A stretch of DNA of 64,000 bases from Branchiostoma floridae (Eukaryota; Chordata; Leptocardii; Amphioxiformes; Branchiostomatidae): assembly GCF_000003815.2 (NCBI RefSeq), contig NC_049993.1, positions 5,919,686 through 5,983,685 of the forward strand, written 5' to 3'. Shown here in pieces: positions 12,701-24,112 of the stretch; position 1 is the stretch's first letter; each line of letters begins with the position of its first letter. A program made the position numbers and the translations under genes. Below the pieces are notes generated by a model. That model saw nothing but the letters and a program-made list of their open reading frames with translations. It did not search any database and was not told where the DNA came from.

Positions 12701-13340
12701 TCATAGTAGCCTGTAAGTCTCTTTTCTCACGAAATGTCATTTCTTCAATAGCACACTGACATGATAAAACAGACATGAGAGGTATTGAATTATAAAGAAT
12801 GTTTATTTGTTTGTTTGTTAGGAGTGGAGCAGGGTTGTCTGGTGTCTTCTGTACCGTTGATATGACCCTGGATAGATCAGAAGTGGAGCGGGCCGTTGAC
12901 GTGTTCCAGGCGGTGAGGATGCTGCGACATCACCGACCAGAGATGGTCTGCACGGAGGTAATGTCTAAGGGCGCGGTCACATAGGTCGTGCGATCGTCGT
13001 ACGATTTTTAAGAAGGCTATGACAGAACAAACCACTGACATGGATCTAAGACAGCCATTTGTGTTGCATAACAGCTGTACTCTGAAGACCCAAAAGCACC
13101 TATTAAACTAAAGTTAACAACCGTACGACGATCGCACGACCTTTGTGACCACGCCCTAAATCATTATCACATCTTTGATGTTGAGTAGCTCATCGTTCAT
13201 GGTTGTTGATATATAGGAGAAAACGAATATTCAAATTTTCCTGACGTAACTGTGAGATACGTTGTTTCTAGGACCAATACAAGCTGTGCTACCAGGTGGT
13301 ACAGAAGCATCTGCAGACCACAATAACCACCACAGACTAA
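6750..13340 (+). CDS. Tandem-domain protein tyrosine phosphatase (receptor type), both domains degenerate; 5' end not found
   Basis: Fourteen exons join in frame to 559 residues: 6750-6837, 7128-7210, 7773-7907, 8549-8671, 9401-9567, 9944-10079, 10451-10600, 10974-11073, 11309-11388, 11600-11725, 12091-12210, 12380-12546, 12822-12957, 13272-13340 (TAA). Domain 1 shows [29 protein letters not shown], a WP loop and VHCGSGVDQTG. Domain 2 shows [35 protein letters not shown] and VHCESGAGLSG. The P-loop Cys is kept in both domains, but the essential Arg is Gln in domain 1 and Leu in domain 2. The WPD Asp is Gln in domain 1, and domain 2 has no WPD. Matched exon lengths (167 and 136 nt around each P-loop) show an ancient domain duplication. 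The tandem layout is that of receptor PTPs, but no transmembrane or ectodomain exons were found. Both domains are predicted to be inactive or nearly so. Confidence 0.93.
9096..9250 (+). mobile_element. tRNA-derived SINE
   Basis: A tRNA-like head contains an A-box-like segment (GTCTGTGTAGTGCAACGG) and a B-box-like segment (CAGGAGTTCGATAGT), followed by a body with GAGGCACTTTACACGA. It lies in an intron of the phosphatase gene. This is a SINE rather than a tRNA gene: the cloverleaf is degraded and a SINE body follows it. Confidence 0.65.
10081..10300 (+). repeat. Purine-rich low-complexity tract
   Basis: A GA/AGAAA-rich stretch directly follows the donor of the phosphatase exon ending at 10079. 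Its open reading frame is a low-complexity artefact. Confidence 0.7.
12969..13156. mobile_element. MITE with TAA target-site duplication (PIF/Harbinger-like)
   Basis: This 188-bp element starts GGGCGCGGTCACATAGGTCG and ends with the near-complement CGACCTTTGTGACCACGCCC. Inverted repeats are about 37 bp and include GTGCGATCGTCGTACG. It is flanked by TAA at 12966-12968 and 13157-13159. It lies in the last phosphatase intron. Confidence 0.85.
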
Positions 13341-13416
13341 CATCATCCAGGGACAGCACTAACAGCATTGCATGGATCACCGTCATTCCCAGCAGAACGT
13401 TTACTTTTAACATTTA

Positions 13417-13763
13417 GGCCACACCAATTTAATTTCTTGGTTCACGGATTTTTTCATAAAAAATATGGAGCGAGAGGGCGAAATAAAAATGGTTGGGGTA
13501 AAGGTAACGGCTAATCCAAAACATAAAGCAAAAAAGTTTTCAGCTTGAAAAAAGTACAAAAACACTATTTTTGTACAGTAACAGCACCTGTACCCACACT
13601 TTAAGGAGCTTATAATATAAAGGCCAATTTGCTACACCAGAAAGTTGGTGAATGGTTTCATTAATGGTGAAAATTTGCTGAGTGGTAATTTTTATTTTTA
13701 TTTTCTTTCCCAAAAAATAGGAGCGAGCGAATCCGTGAACCAAGAAATTAAATCGGTGTGGCC
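13417..13763. mobile_element. PIF/Harbinger-like MITE, family 2 copy A
   Basis: Terminal inverted repeats of about 32 bp begin GGCCACACCAATTTAATTTC, and the element is flanked by TTA on both sides. It sits just after the phosphatase stop codon, so it is probably in the 3' UTR. Two further copies lie at 31,199 and 53,807. Confidence 0.92.
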
Positions 13764-14223
13764 TTAACAAAGACTATATTTAATTTGTAACTATAGATCT
13801 GTCAAATGAAATGTAAAAGATACATGTAATTAAAGATAATAACTCAATTTTTTTGTAAGATGAAGGTACCTTCTACAATACAAACAGAAACATTATGTTT
13901 AATAGACATGTTGTTTTATCTTTATACGTGTGGCAAAAACAATTTAACAATGTTTATAAAAACATAGAACACACTGATTTCGTGAGCACATATGTAATGC
14001 ATGAAAAAGTGCTATTTGTTTATAACTGCTTGAAGCGAAGGAAAAAGGATGGGCATGTATAAAAATATTCTTATCACAATATACAGAAAGTTGAAGAAAC
14101 AAGTTAATGACAGTGATGACACAGGAAGATGTATAAAATATTCACTATGTGCAACTGCATGCAAGAAAAGAATGTGTCAATAACAATGTGAGCAAACAGA
14201 ATATCTATGCAACTAATGCCTTT

Positions 14224-14229
14224 AATAAA
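14224..14229 (+). terminator. Possible poly(A) signal of the phosphatase gene
   Basis: AATAAA about 880 bp after the stop codon and just before the convergent neighbour's stop at 14,451. It is a candidate only. Confidence 0.3.
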
Positions 14230-14450
14230 ACATTGCATAACATTTTGAACATGGGACACAAGACATTTGCTGCTTATTCCACCTTATTCCTGTTAACAAT
14301 TGATAGGCTGGTTAACTTCAATTGTAATGTAACTGGTTCTAGCAAGCACAACTACTGTTGCTATCAAACTAATGAAAGTGCCATGTATATCAAGGCATGC
14401 AAGATATCTGACTCACTTTTACACAATACACATCAAAACTGGGATGTCAG

Positions 14451-17400
14451 CTAACATTTCCTGTTGTTTTTATCCTCCTTTAGGGTGACACTTCCCTTCA
14501 TAAGTCTCTCCCACACATCATTTGGGTCATCTGTAGGGCGCGGTAACGTCCGAGCAATTTCACCAATCAGAGTCAAAGAATCGTGCGTGATCAGATGCTG
14601 TTCTACCTTGGCATCAATCATCTTTCTCTCTACGTTAGCTGAGCTCCTCTTCAAGAACTCTTCCTGCAGAAGTGCCCCCTTTCTCTTCACACAGGACCTG
14701 CAGGTGCTAGGGTTGTGCACCTTTGCCTTGGCTCCCCTTTTCATGTCTAACATCATGGTGTCAAGCCTTACTCTGTCCACTAAGCCCTGTGGAACTGAAC
14801 TGTCAGCCTCTGCACTGTCTGCTTCCCACCAATGGTCCCTCTTTTCTGAAGGGTCTATACTTGACATTTTATATGTTTTTGTTACCAAATCAACAGAAGA
14901 ATTCACATTGTCCTGTGGAGGTGCAATTTCCACTACTGCCTTATGAACACCTGGCTTGCTACATTCTCTTTCTTCGTGTAACTTTTGTTTTCTTTTGTGC
15001 CTTCTTCTGTCTGTTTTGGCTCCTTCCTGAATGCCTTCTTCTTTCCTCATGCATCTTTTTGCCTGAGAGGCACTTCTGGAGCTTGGCTTGTGACTTCTGT
15101 GAATTTTGCCTTTGGTATGTTTTACTGTGTCTTGCTTCCTTTGATGAGTTCTCTCTGTCCTTTTAGCATCTAAAAGCAAAAGCATATGAAAATAAATGTG
15201 AAGTAATGCAGAAATATCTTTTAGTTCACCATTAAAGTAACATTAGTAATACCAAGCAGATACTACTTACAGCTTCTGGGTGTGATAAATTTGCAACAGA
15301 AAAGAGACAATCTCCAAACCTAAAAATGCCAAAAATATTTTCCAAATACACAGTATAGTTTTGTTCATAGAGGAAGACAATACAGACAATCCCTTTTACC
15401 TGGTCCAGCTTTTTCTTTCAGCAACTGTTGCTTCCTTGAACAGAACTGCAGCAGTTCTCCTGGTGTGACTTCAATGTCTTCTTCATCAAGTTTGGCAGCC
15501 TGCTGCTGGGCGGAACTGCTGGCCAGCGCTTCTGTGTCTAACAAGGCTGTGTTGTTCTGTTTAACCACTTGACATGCTCGGTGCAGGAAGTTTGACATAG
15601 CTTCAGATTCTGGAAAAATTGAACAATGAGGTACAGATTTAATCAATGCAATACATACATGTATATGGTACCATTTTATCACTAATGATTGTTTCTAAAT
15701 AACCAAATAGCCAGTTAGAATGTTGGGGGAAAGTCACCTTTACAGTGTTTAGTAACACTTTCGACAACTTAGCCTTTGATACATTTATTTTGGTATTGTT
15801 TCATATCTCAAAACTAACACCAACTTGTTTGAGATAACATTCAAAACTTACATCATAAATGAATGAACAGGAACAGATCTGTCATAAAAAAATTTTTTAA
15901 ATTTAGTTTTAATCTGGATACTACATAAAAACCTACTTACCCTTTATGGCAGACAGAGATTCTGTTGCTGAACTCTGACCTCCTGAGGACTCAAACTCAT
16001 CACTTGAGTAACCATGGTAACCATCTCCATGGTGATCACTGGCCTCATCCTCCAGCTCCTCTTTCACAGAGGCTGAATCTGTAGAGCTTCTGTCTGACCT
16101 ACATGAGATTAAAAAGAAAACTGATTGCATTGAACAATAGAATCATTATGTCTATATTATCAGTCAAAACATCTCTGAACAAACTACTAAGTGGAATGTT
16201 CTATAAAAGCTTACATTGAAACAGTAACAGAACTTTGCATTGTAGTGTCTAGAAACTAATGATACAGGGTTCACCTTAAGAGATATCTAGGAACTGGGTG
16301 GAGGGTGGAGTAAGGAACTGTCATAAGGGAAGGGGAGGCAGGGTGGCATCTACATGTCACAGGTGTGTATGTCAGCAAGACAACAGGTGTGAATGCACTA
16401 ACAAACATGACTGTCGGACAGAGTTTTCATGTAACCTTTCTGAAATAGGAATCTTCCAAATTGCAGCACTATCAAGCTGTCTTCAACTGCCATAATGTAC
16501 TATATAGTCTAAGTGAATATCTTCTGTAGCATATAATATGTGAAGTTTGTCCACCTCCACCTTTAACACCACTTTTATACACAGACAGGCACACACACAC
16601 ACACCTTACATCCTCCTCAGTAACTGATGTGGCACTAGTGGTGATGAAATCTTCTGAGTAGCTGCCATCTCTGTCCACAGCCGACTCTTCTGGCAACTCT
16701 GAGGAAATATCTAGGAAAAAAAAAAAAAAAAAGTCCATTAGTTACCCTTACTCTGTGTCAGGATACCAATTAGAAACACAGTCATAACAGGAGAAGAACT
16801 TCTTTTATTCTCTTCCCTGAGCTACATACAACAGCATCTAACTATGTCTCCCCCTCTTGTTTGCCACTTGACCTAATCCTTATTTATTTTACTAATTTTA
16901 GAAAATCTATAGGCTGGCTCAAATCCTTGTTACAGGTGACTCTGTCAAACTCTGACTCTTTTGTGTGTTCAATGTGTCTCCATGCTATCCACCAATTTCA
17001 TCAAACAAGTGTCTCACTCTCTAAATCTCCCATACTGTTCAGTTCAGTTCAATTTCATCCTCATCTCCCATACAATGAAGCTTAATTCTACCTTGTGAGT
17101 GAGTAGTTCCAGCAGTTGTGCTACTGTGTGACCATTTCTCCACGATCCTCCCACTGCTGCTGAGCGAGCTACGCGAAGAGCTCTCTCCGATGGACGACAC
17201 ACTGTACACCTGGAGGTGTCTGTCATTCTCCGAGGTTGATGATGTTCTATCAGGTGACTGTGTAACATTTTCTGACCAATGCTCCTGGGACTCTGAAAGA
17301 GAGGGATTGCAATAGTTGTGTCAGATTTCTAAACTGATGACAAATTCCTGTTTAACATATGGTAACTTGTAGACAAGGTTGCTATTCAATAAATGTACCA

Positions 17401-18222
17401 GGCTAACTGATGTTCGTCCATCGGGAGTCAATGAGGACCTTGACTTCAGGGGTGTAGTTCAGTTCAGTCACCCTTGTGGGTCCGGGCGTGGCTTATCAGT
17501 CCGATCCTTGCACGGAAGCACCGGCCGCAGACGTTGCACTGGAGACCAGGTGGCGGTTGTGTGGGTGGATCTGCTTTTCTTGCCTTGCGTGTTTCTCGCC
17601 TGCTGACAGCCAGGGCAGTTCTGCCTGCGCCCTGATGGACTAAGCGGCGCCACTGAGGTCTGTCGGAAGCGGCAAGTTCCCAGCTGTCCACGGGGATGCT
17701 GAAGTCCTTCAGGGTTGCCTTTAAACTGTCCTTGTACTGTTGTAGCGAAGCTTCGGACGTCCAACATGTACCAGGCTAACTACTACAAATTTATCGACTA
17801 CTGGTATACGGGCTTTTAGTGCCCTGTTGGATTAGATTGTACCTCTTTGAAATATGCCAAGATGCTTACATTGCTTTAATAATGCAATGAATTGCCCACC
17901 AACATGGTCAAAGGGCATTCAAAATGATATTGCTATAACATCAATGAAAAGCCTGTTTGCTGGTTATCTATAATAAATGGGGTACATATATTGTTGGAAA
18001 AGAATTGATCATCCACTTGAAAATCTGTCTCATTTAATTTCTTTATGTAGTACTAAGTATCGTTAACAATAACAGTATCTCAAACCCACCTGATGTGTGA
18101 GTTCTTGAAAGTGAGTCATCATGGTCAAGGTCATCTTTTTTTCTACCTTCTTTTTCTACAGAAGCTTGTGTTTGACTGTCGGTTGCCTCCGTAAAGGTGT
18201 CATCTTCATAGGGAGACGACAT
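14451..18222 (-). CDS. Six-exon gene, 508-residue Ser/acidic-rich protein with conserved-looking C-terminus
   Basis: Exons: 18090-18222 (ATG), 17092-17292, 16605-16710, 15941-16098, 15400-15609, 14451-15169 (TGA). All junction phases agree and the total is 1527 nt. The N-terminal 260 or so residues are acidic and Ser/Thr-rich, with runs such as SSSRSSLSSSG and HHGDGYHGYSSDEFE, and look disordered. The middle is a helical Gln/Lys-rich segment. The first part of the last exon is strongly basic (RRRHKRKQK). The last 100 residues look folded, with CRSCVKRKGALLQEEFLKR and DSLTLIGEIARTLPRPTDD. The C-terminus vaguely resembles vertebrate C8orf48-type uncharacterised proteins, but that is from memory and weak. 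Function is unknown. The 5' flank next to the ATG is a short tandem repeat containing ATGGTCTGCTACACCT. Confidence 0.85.
17409..17765 (-). mobile_element. 5'-truncated LINE insertion (3' end with C2H2 finger)
   Basis: On the minus strand an open frame covers about 17,464-17,768. It contains SWELAASDRPQWRRLV and a C-terminal zinc-finger-like CNVCGRCF followed by HARTH, resembling the end of many animal non-LTR retrotransposon ORF2 proteins. A perfect 16-bp direct repeat, ATGTACCAGGCTAACT, flanks it at 17,393-17,408 and 17,766-17,781, which is the target-site duplication. It sits in intron 1 of the 508-residue gene, in the same orientation. Confidence 0.85.
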
Positions 18223-18330
18223 GGTCTGCTACACCTGTCACATATTGATAGGGACATATCACAGTCTGTTACACCTGTCTGTCACATATTCAAAGGGTGA
18301 CAACATGGTCTGCTACACCTTATGCGGTTT
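18223..18330. repeat. Short tandem repeat at the 5' end of the 508-residue gene
   Basis: Three imperfect copies of a roughly 45-bp unit containing TCTGYTACACCTG and CACATATT abut the start codon of the minus-strand gene. Confidence 0.55.
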
Positions 18331-19188
18331 AGAAAGTATATTTCTGGCATTATCGGCGACGTTTTCAGTATTGAGAGAATGCAGAAACACTCCTGGCATT
18401 ATGTAAGGTTAAAGAATACGATGATACTTATTATAAACAGCACAGGAAAAATATTATGAGGTAAAAATCTCAAATTCCAACTAGAGTTAAATATTGGTGG
18501 CAAACCAATATATACAGCTTTGCTTTGAGTGTTAGTTATGTGGGTTAAAATGTAAGTAGTGTAACTCATGTGGGGAGACAAAAATAAAGAAGATAGAAGG
18601 CAATATTAATGTGATAGTATAATGATATTGTATTATTAAGGCTTTGAATGGGTTTTGGACGAGGTAAGTATGTAGAAGATTTCAACTATCTTGATAGTGT
18701 TGCCCTAGGAATAGGTATGGGCATCACAATCAATCTCCCATTAGGTTTACAACCTGTCCTGAATTTACCGGGAAGGGTTACCGTACATGCAGTGTTGTGT
18801 GGAAAAGAGGGTAAAATCAAGGAGCCTGTGTTTTCGGGACAGAACCCGGGAGGTATACAGGTATATCCTTATGTTTTCCACACAACCCTATACAGGTACA
18901 CAGTTTTTTTTTCCACATAGAAGAGGGTACAGGGGCATCCCCATTTTTTTCCAATTCAAGACCGGGCATTACTACCGGCTTCGGGTTAGGAACACCCATG
19001 AAGCCGGGGGGGGGGGGGGGGGGCGTTAGCTCGTCAGGGCCAGGGAATTTCCCATGACTCATGATCATGCAGGTGCATGTTCAGACACAACACCACTGTC
19101 GCCATAGACGTAGATGAATATGTGAGGAGCTATGTTGCAATCCTGAAACATCCCTTACCCTTGCTACTCTACAAATTTGCAATACTAT

Positions 19189-22100
19189 AGCTGCCCCGTG
19201 CAGACCGCACGTAAACAACATACATCAGCTCCTGGCACTTCCTGGTACGTGACTCCATAGTCACAATAGACAAATTTGCCACATGAAAACATCTGTTTAC
19301 ACTTAAAGAAGTCTATTCTACTCTAGCTGCCCCGTGCCGACCGCACGTAAACAACTTACATCAGCTCCTGGCACTTCCTGGTACGAGACTCCATAGTCAC
19401 AATAGACAAATTTGCCAGATCAAAACATCTGTTTACACTTAAAGAAGTCTACTCTACTCTAGCTGCCCCGTGCAGACCGCACGTAAACAACTTACATCAG
19501 CTCCTGACACTTCCTGGTACGTGAATCCATAGTCACAATAGACAAATTTGCCACATGAAAACATCTGTTTACACTTAAAGAAGTCTACTCTACTCTAGCT
19601 GCCCCGTGCAGACCGCACGTAAACAACTTACATCAGCTCCTGGCACTTCCTGGTACGAGACTCCATAGTTACAATAGACAAAGTTACATCTGTTTACACT
19701 CAAAGAAGTCTACTCTACTCTAGCTGCCCGGTGCAGACCGCACGTAAACAACATACATCAGCTCCTGGCACTTCCTGGTACGTGACTCCATAGTCACAAT
19801 AGACAAATTTGCCACATGAAAACATCTGTTTACACTTAAAGAAGTCTACTCTACTCTAGCTGCCCCGTGCAGACCGCACGTAAACAACTTACATCAGCTC
19901 CTGGCACTTCCTGGTACGAGACTCCATAGTCACAATAGGCAAATTTGCCACATGAAAACATCTGTTTACACTTAAAGAAGTCTACTCTACTCTAGCTGCC
20001 CGGTGCAGACCGCACGTAAACAACCTACATCAGCTCCTGGCACTTCCTGGTACGAGACTCCATAGTCACAATAGACAAATTTGCCACATGAAAACATCTG
20101 TTTACACTTAAAGAAGTCTACTCTACTCTAGCTGCCCGGTGCAGACCGCACGTAAACAACTTACATCAGCTCCTGGCACTTCCTGGTACGTGACTCCATA
20201 GTCACAATAGACAAAGTTACATCTGTTTACACTTAAAGAAGTCTACTCTACTCTAGCTGCCCCGTGCAGACCGCACGTAAACAACATACATCAGCTCCTG
20301 GCACTTCCTGGTACGAGACTCCATAGTCACAATAGACAAATTTGCCACATGAAAACAATTCTGTTTACACTTAAAGAAGTCTACTCTACTCTAGCTGCCC
20401 CGTGCAGACCGCACGTAAACAACTTACATCAGCTCCTGGCACTTCCTGGTACGTGACTCCATAGTCACAATAGACAAATTTGCCACATGAAAACATCTGT
20501 TTACACTTAAAGAAGTCTACTCTACTCTAGCTGCCCCGTGCAGACCGCACGTAAACAACATCAGCTCCTGGCACTTCCTGGTACGTGACTCCATAGTCAC
20601 AATAGACAAATTTGCCACATGAAAACATCTGTTTACACTTAAAGAAGTCTACTCTACTCTAGCTGCCCCGTGCAGACCGCACGTAAACAACTTACATCTT
20701 CAGCTCCTGGCACTTCCTGGTACGAGACGCCATAGTCACAATAGACAAATTTGCCACATGAAAACATCTGTTTACACTTAAAGAAGTCTACTCTACTCTA
20801 GCTGCCCCGTGCAGACTGCACGTAAACAACGTACATTAGCTCCTGGCACTTCCTGGTACGAGACTCCATAGTCACAATAGACAAATTTGCCAGATCAAAA
20901 CATCTGTTTACACTTAAAGAAGTCTACTCTACTCTAGCTGGCCCGGGGCGACCGCACGTAAACAACTTACATCAGCTACTGAGACTTCCTGGTACAAGAC
21001 CTCATAGTCACAATAGACAAATTTGCCGCATGAAAACATCTGTTTACACTTAAAGAAGTCTACTCTACTCTTAGCTGCCCCGTGCAGACCGCACGTAAAA
21101 AACTTACATCAGTGCCTGGCACTTCCTGGTACGACACCTCATAGTCACAATTATAGTGTTTACACTAAAAGAAGTCTAGTCTACTCTACCCTTGCTGCCC
21201 CATGCAGACCGCACTTAAACAACTTACGTCAGTGCCTAACACTTCCTGGTACAAGACCTCATAATCACAATAGACAAATTTGCCACATGAAAACATGACT
21301 GTTTACACTAAAGGATTAGACTCTACTCTAGCCGCCCCGTGTAGACCGCACGTAAACAACTTACGTCAGCTCCTGACACATCTTGGTACGATACCTCATA
21401 TTCACAAGAGACAAATTTGTTAGATGAAAACATCTGTTTACACTTAAAGAAGTCTACTCTACTCTAGCTGTCCCGTGCAGACCGCACGTAAACAACTTAC
21501 CTCAGTGCGTGACACTTCCTGGTACAAGACCTCATAGTGACAAGAGACAAATTTGTTAGATGAAAACATCTATTTACACCAAAAGAAGTCATCTAGCTGC
21601 CCCATGCAGACCGCACGTAAACAACTTACGTCAGTGCCTGACACTTCCTGGTACAAGACCTCATAGTCACAACAATCGACAAATTTGCCAGACGAAAACA
21701 TCTGTTTACACTAAAAGAAGTATACTCTACTCTACTCTAGCTGCCTCAGGCAGATCTCACATAAACAAACTAACGTCAGCTCCTGACACTTCCTGGTACA
21801 AGACCTCATAGTCACAAGAGACAAATTTGTCACATGAAAACATCTAATTTACACTAAATGAAGTCTATTCTACTCTACTCTAGCTGGCCGGTGCAGACCG
21901 CACGTTAACAACGTACGTCAGCTCCTGACACTTCCGGGTACGAGACCCCTAGTCACAATAGACAAATTTGTCAGATAAAAACATCTGTTTACACTAAAAG
22001 AAGTCTACTCTAGCTGCCCCTTGCAGACCGCACGTAAACAACTTTTGTCAGTGCCTGACACTTCCTGGTTTGAGACCCCCTAGTCACAATAGACAGATTT

Positions 22101-22430
22101 GCTAGATGAAAACATCAGTGTTTGCACTAAAAGAAGTCTACTCTACTCTACTCTACTCTAGCTGCCCCGTGCAGACCGCACGTAAACAACTTACGTCAGC
22201 TCCTGACACTTCCTGGTACAAGACCTCATAGTCACAATAGATGAATTTGCCAAATGAAAACATCTGTTTACACTAAAAGAAGTCTACTCTACTCTACTCT
22301 AGCTGCGCCATGCAGACCGCACGTCAGCTCCTGGCACTTCCTGGTACAAGACCTCATAGTCACAATAGACAAATTTGCCAGATGAAAACAGCTGTTTACA
22401 CTAAAAGAAGTCTACTCTAATCACCAGTAG
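19189..22430 (+). repeat. Satellite array, about 24 copies of a 136-bp unit
   Basis: Units start AGCTGCCCCGTGCAGACCGC and contain GCTCCTGGCACTTCCTGGTA, ATAGTCACAATAGACAAA and GTTTACACTTAAAGAAGTC. Early units are highly similar. From about 21,070 rightward they diverge and vary in length, mostly in the number of TCTAC repeats at the junction. Short reading frames inside it are repeat artefacts. Confidence 0.97.
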
Positions 22431-22882
22431 ATGGCCAGTAGTAGTACAATAGATATCAGTAGTGATCTGATTGGTCCAACTATCTCAGTAGTAAATCATT
22501 AGAATTTTTTGTTCTGTTCTGACAGCAAGAACAGTAGATAGCGGTGTAAATTTAGTACTTGGCAGTAGCGGCCCAGTAGGACATTAGAAGTTGAATTACT
22601 GAAAAGCTAATAAAAGTTCTACTGTTAGTAGTCTACTAGTACTTAACAGTAGATTTTCTGTACTGATCAGATGCTTTGCCAAGGATATACACCAGGAAGA
22701 TAAAGCCATTCCTCCTTGTTTAAGCACCAGACTACATCGCTGCCTTCAACTGCATGTTATCTAATATTTCCACCATTACTGTAACTTCCCTCTGCCCTCT
22801 GAACATGACTACCCCCCACCCCCAACAAAAACATGAACGTGAGGTTGCAAGTCTGGACGTGTTCCATGCCAGTTGTCCTCAG

Positions 22883-22968
22883 CTGGCTGTCACCTCGTCA
22901 GGGAATTTCCCAGGGAATGTATCAGGGGATGTATCATGAATCATGGGAAATTCCCTGACGAGGTGACA
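22883..22968. repeat. Near-perfect palindrome
   Basis: The arm CTGTCACCTCGTCAGGGAAT (continuing TTCCC) at 22,883-22,909 is answered by its complement at 22,943-22,968 around a short centre rich in ATGTATCA. It matches the terminal sequence of the 19.0-23.2 kb element. Confidence 0.85.
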
Positions 22969-23204
22969 GTTAGACACGACACCACTGTCGCTGTAGATGT
23001 AGAGAAGCGTGTTTTGTGTTGCTTTTCCAAAGGTTTGTGCACATGTGACAATATGATTATTTTACACTAGACGTTACGTCTACGGCGACAGTGGTGGCGT
23101 GTCTGAACATACGCCTGTATGATCATGAGTTATGGAAAATTCCATGGCAAGATAACTGTCAAGTGTCCTTTGAAACTTAACTGTGAAATTAAACTTTTTA
23201 TGTG

Positions 23205-24112
23205 ACCGTGTATATATCTTTGGATTCAAAGGCGTCATTCGGGTGGCATGGAATTGTGCAAATCGCATGCAATACAATGGGAAGCTATTTTTTGTATATG
23301 TGAGAAAAATGATTTTTAAAAATCAGGGCATCTTTATTTTGCGTAAATTTGCCATTTGTTACTAAGCTAGTCTATGTTCCATCTGGCATATCAATCAGTG
23401 AAGGCAACAGTCGGATGCGCAAGTCTTTGCCAGTGCGACTATCACATGATACTAATTCGTCTCTGTGGCTTATAGCATGCCCGCAGTCCCCACCACGGCC
23501 AATGGAATGTTTGGGCATAATGTCCAAGCTTTCAAGTTTGGTGTGATTCTTTTATTTTTTACATGTTGGCCGGTTGTTTAATACATTTCTCCTCTTTCCT
23601 GGCTCCCCCTTTTGCGCTATGGAATAACCCATAGTCGCTGGCCAATGGGCTGCCTAGTATTCATATTGCGTAATGCAGATGAAACGTAAACCAAGCTGAT
23701 TACGAACACAGCAGTCATTTTGCTGCCTGGCAGAGGGGAGACAACACGTGTCTGGGACCGGTCTCTGATGATTAATAACAACTGCCCCCACGAAGTCAAC
23801 GCACTCCCCTGCACTTCGGTAAGAAACTCAGCTTTCACTTCTGCATAGTTAAGAAGATCTTATTTCTTGATCGTGTTCTTTGGTCAGAGCCAGGTATAGT
23901 TAGATTATGAACTTGATTTAATTGTTAGTTTTGGATTTTTGAAATCTATGGGTAAATGCAATTGACCTTTCCTTTTTGGCATTGATGTTGCAGGGGCTCG
24001 TCATAAAGATGTTTAAGAAGTAAAACTATAATACCTGCAGGTAAAAGGAAACATCTCATCATCATGGACTTCATGGACTTATTCTATTTCTTATCACTTT
24101 TATTTCGCAGAA
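23205..24112 (+). repeat. Tandem duplication, copy 1 (possible promoter and first exons)
   Basis: About 0.9 kb is repeated 1.3 kb downstream (24,490-25,495). Both copies keep CCAATGG motifs, a donor in CTTCG|GTAAG (exon end 23,820 here) and an acceptor TTGCAG|GGGCTC (23,993). This suggests a small spliced transcription unit. The downstream ATG at about 24,064 opens a short frame MDFMDLFYFLSLLFRR. No known protein was recognised. Confidence 0.6.

Larger units (their letters stand above)
19025..23170. mobile_element. 4.1-kb inverted-repeat-bounded element carrying a satellite array
   Basis: About 90-100 bp at 19,027-19,115 (including ACTCATGATCATGCAGGTGC, then CACCACTGTCGCC and AGACGTAGATG) is repeated in inverted, diverged form at about 23,065-23,170. 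Between the arms lie the 136-bp satellite, a spacer and an internal palindrome that reuses the same terminal sequence. There is no coding capacity. This reads as a non-autonomous foldback-type element that expanded a tandem array internally. Confidence 0.65.

Noticed and set aside
13540-13770. Minus-strand frame shared with 31,342-31,584 and 53,741-54,061
   Set aside because: It runs across the whole MITE, including its terminal repeats, so it is a repeat artefact rather than a gene.
18648-18920. 90-codon + strand frame with a protein-like start
   Set aside because: It lies in low-copy flanking sequence next to a poly-G run, overlaps inverted TATACAGG repeats, has no splice or poly(A) context and matches nothing I know.
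19195-22430. Regular 136-bp repeats considered as a CRISPR array
   Set aside because: Units are contiguous with no unique spacers, far too long for CRISPR repeats, and the context is a eukaryotic genome.
23755-23830. TGATGA motif considered as the C box of a C/D snoRNA
   Set aside because: No matching D box (CTGA) and terminal stem within a suitable distance.
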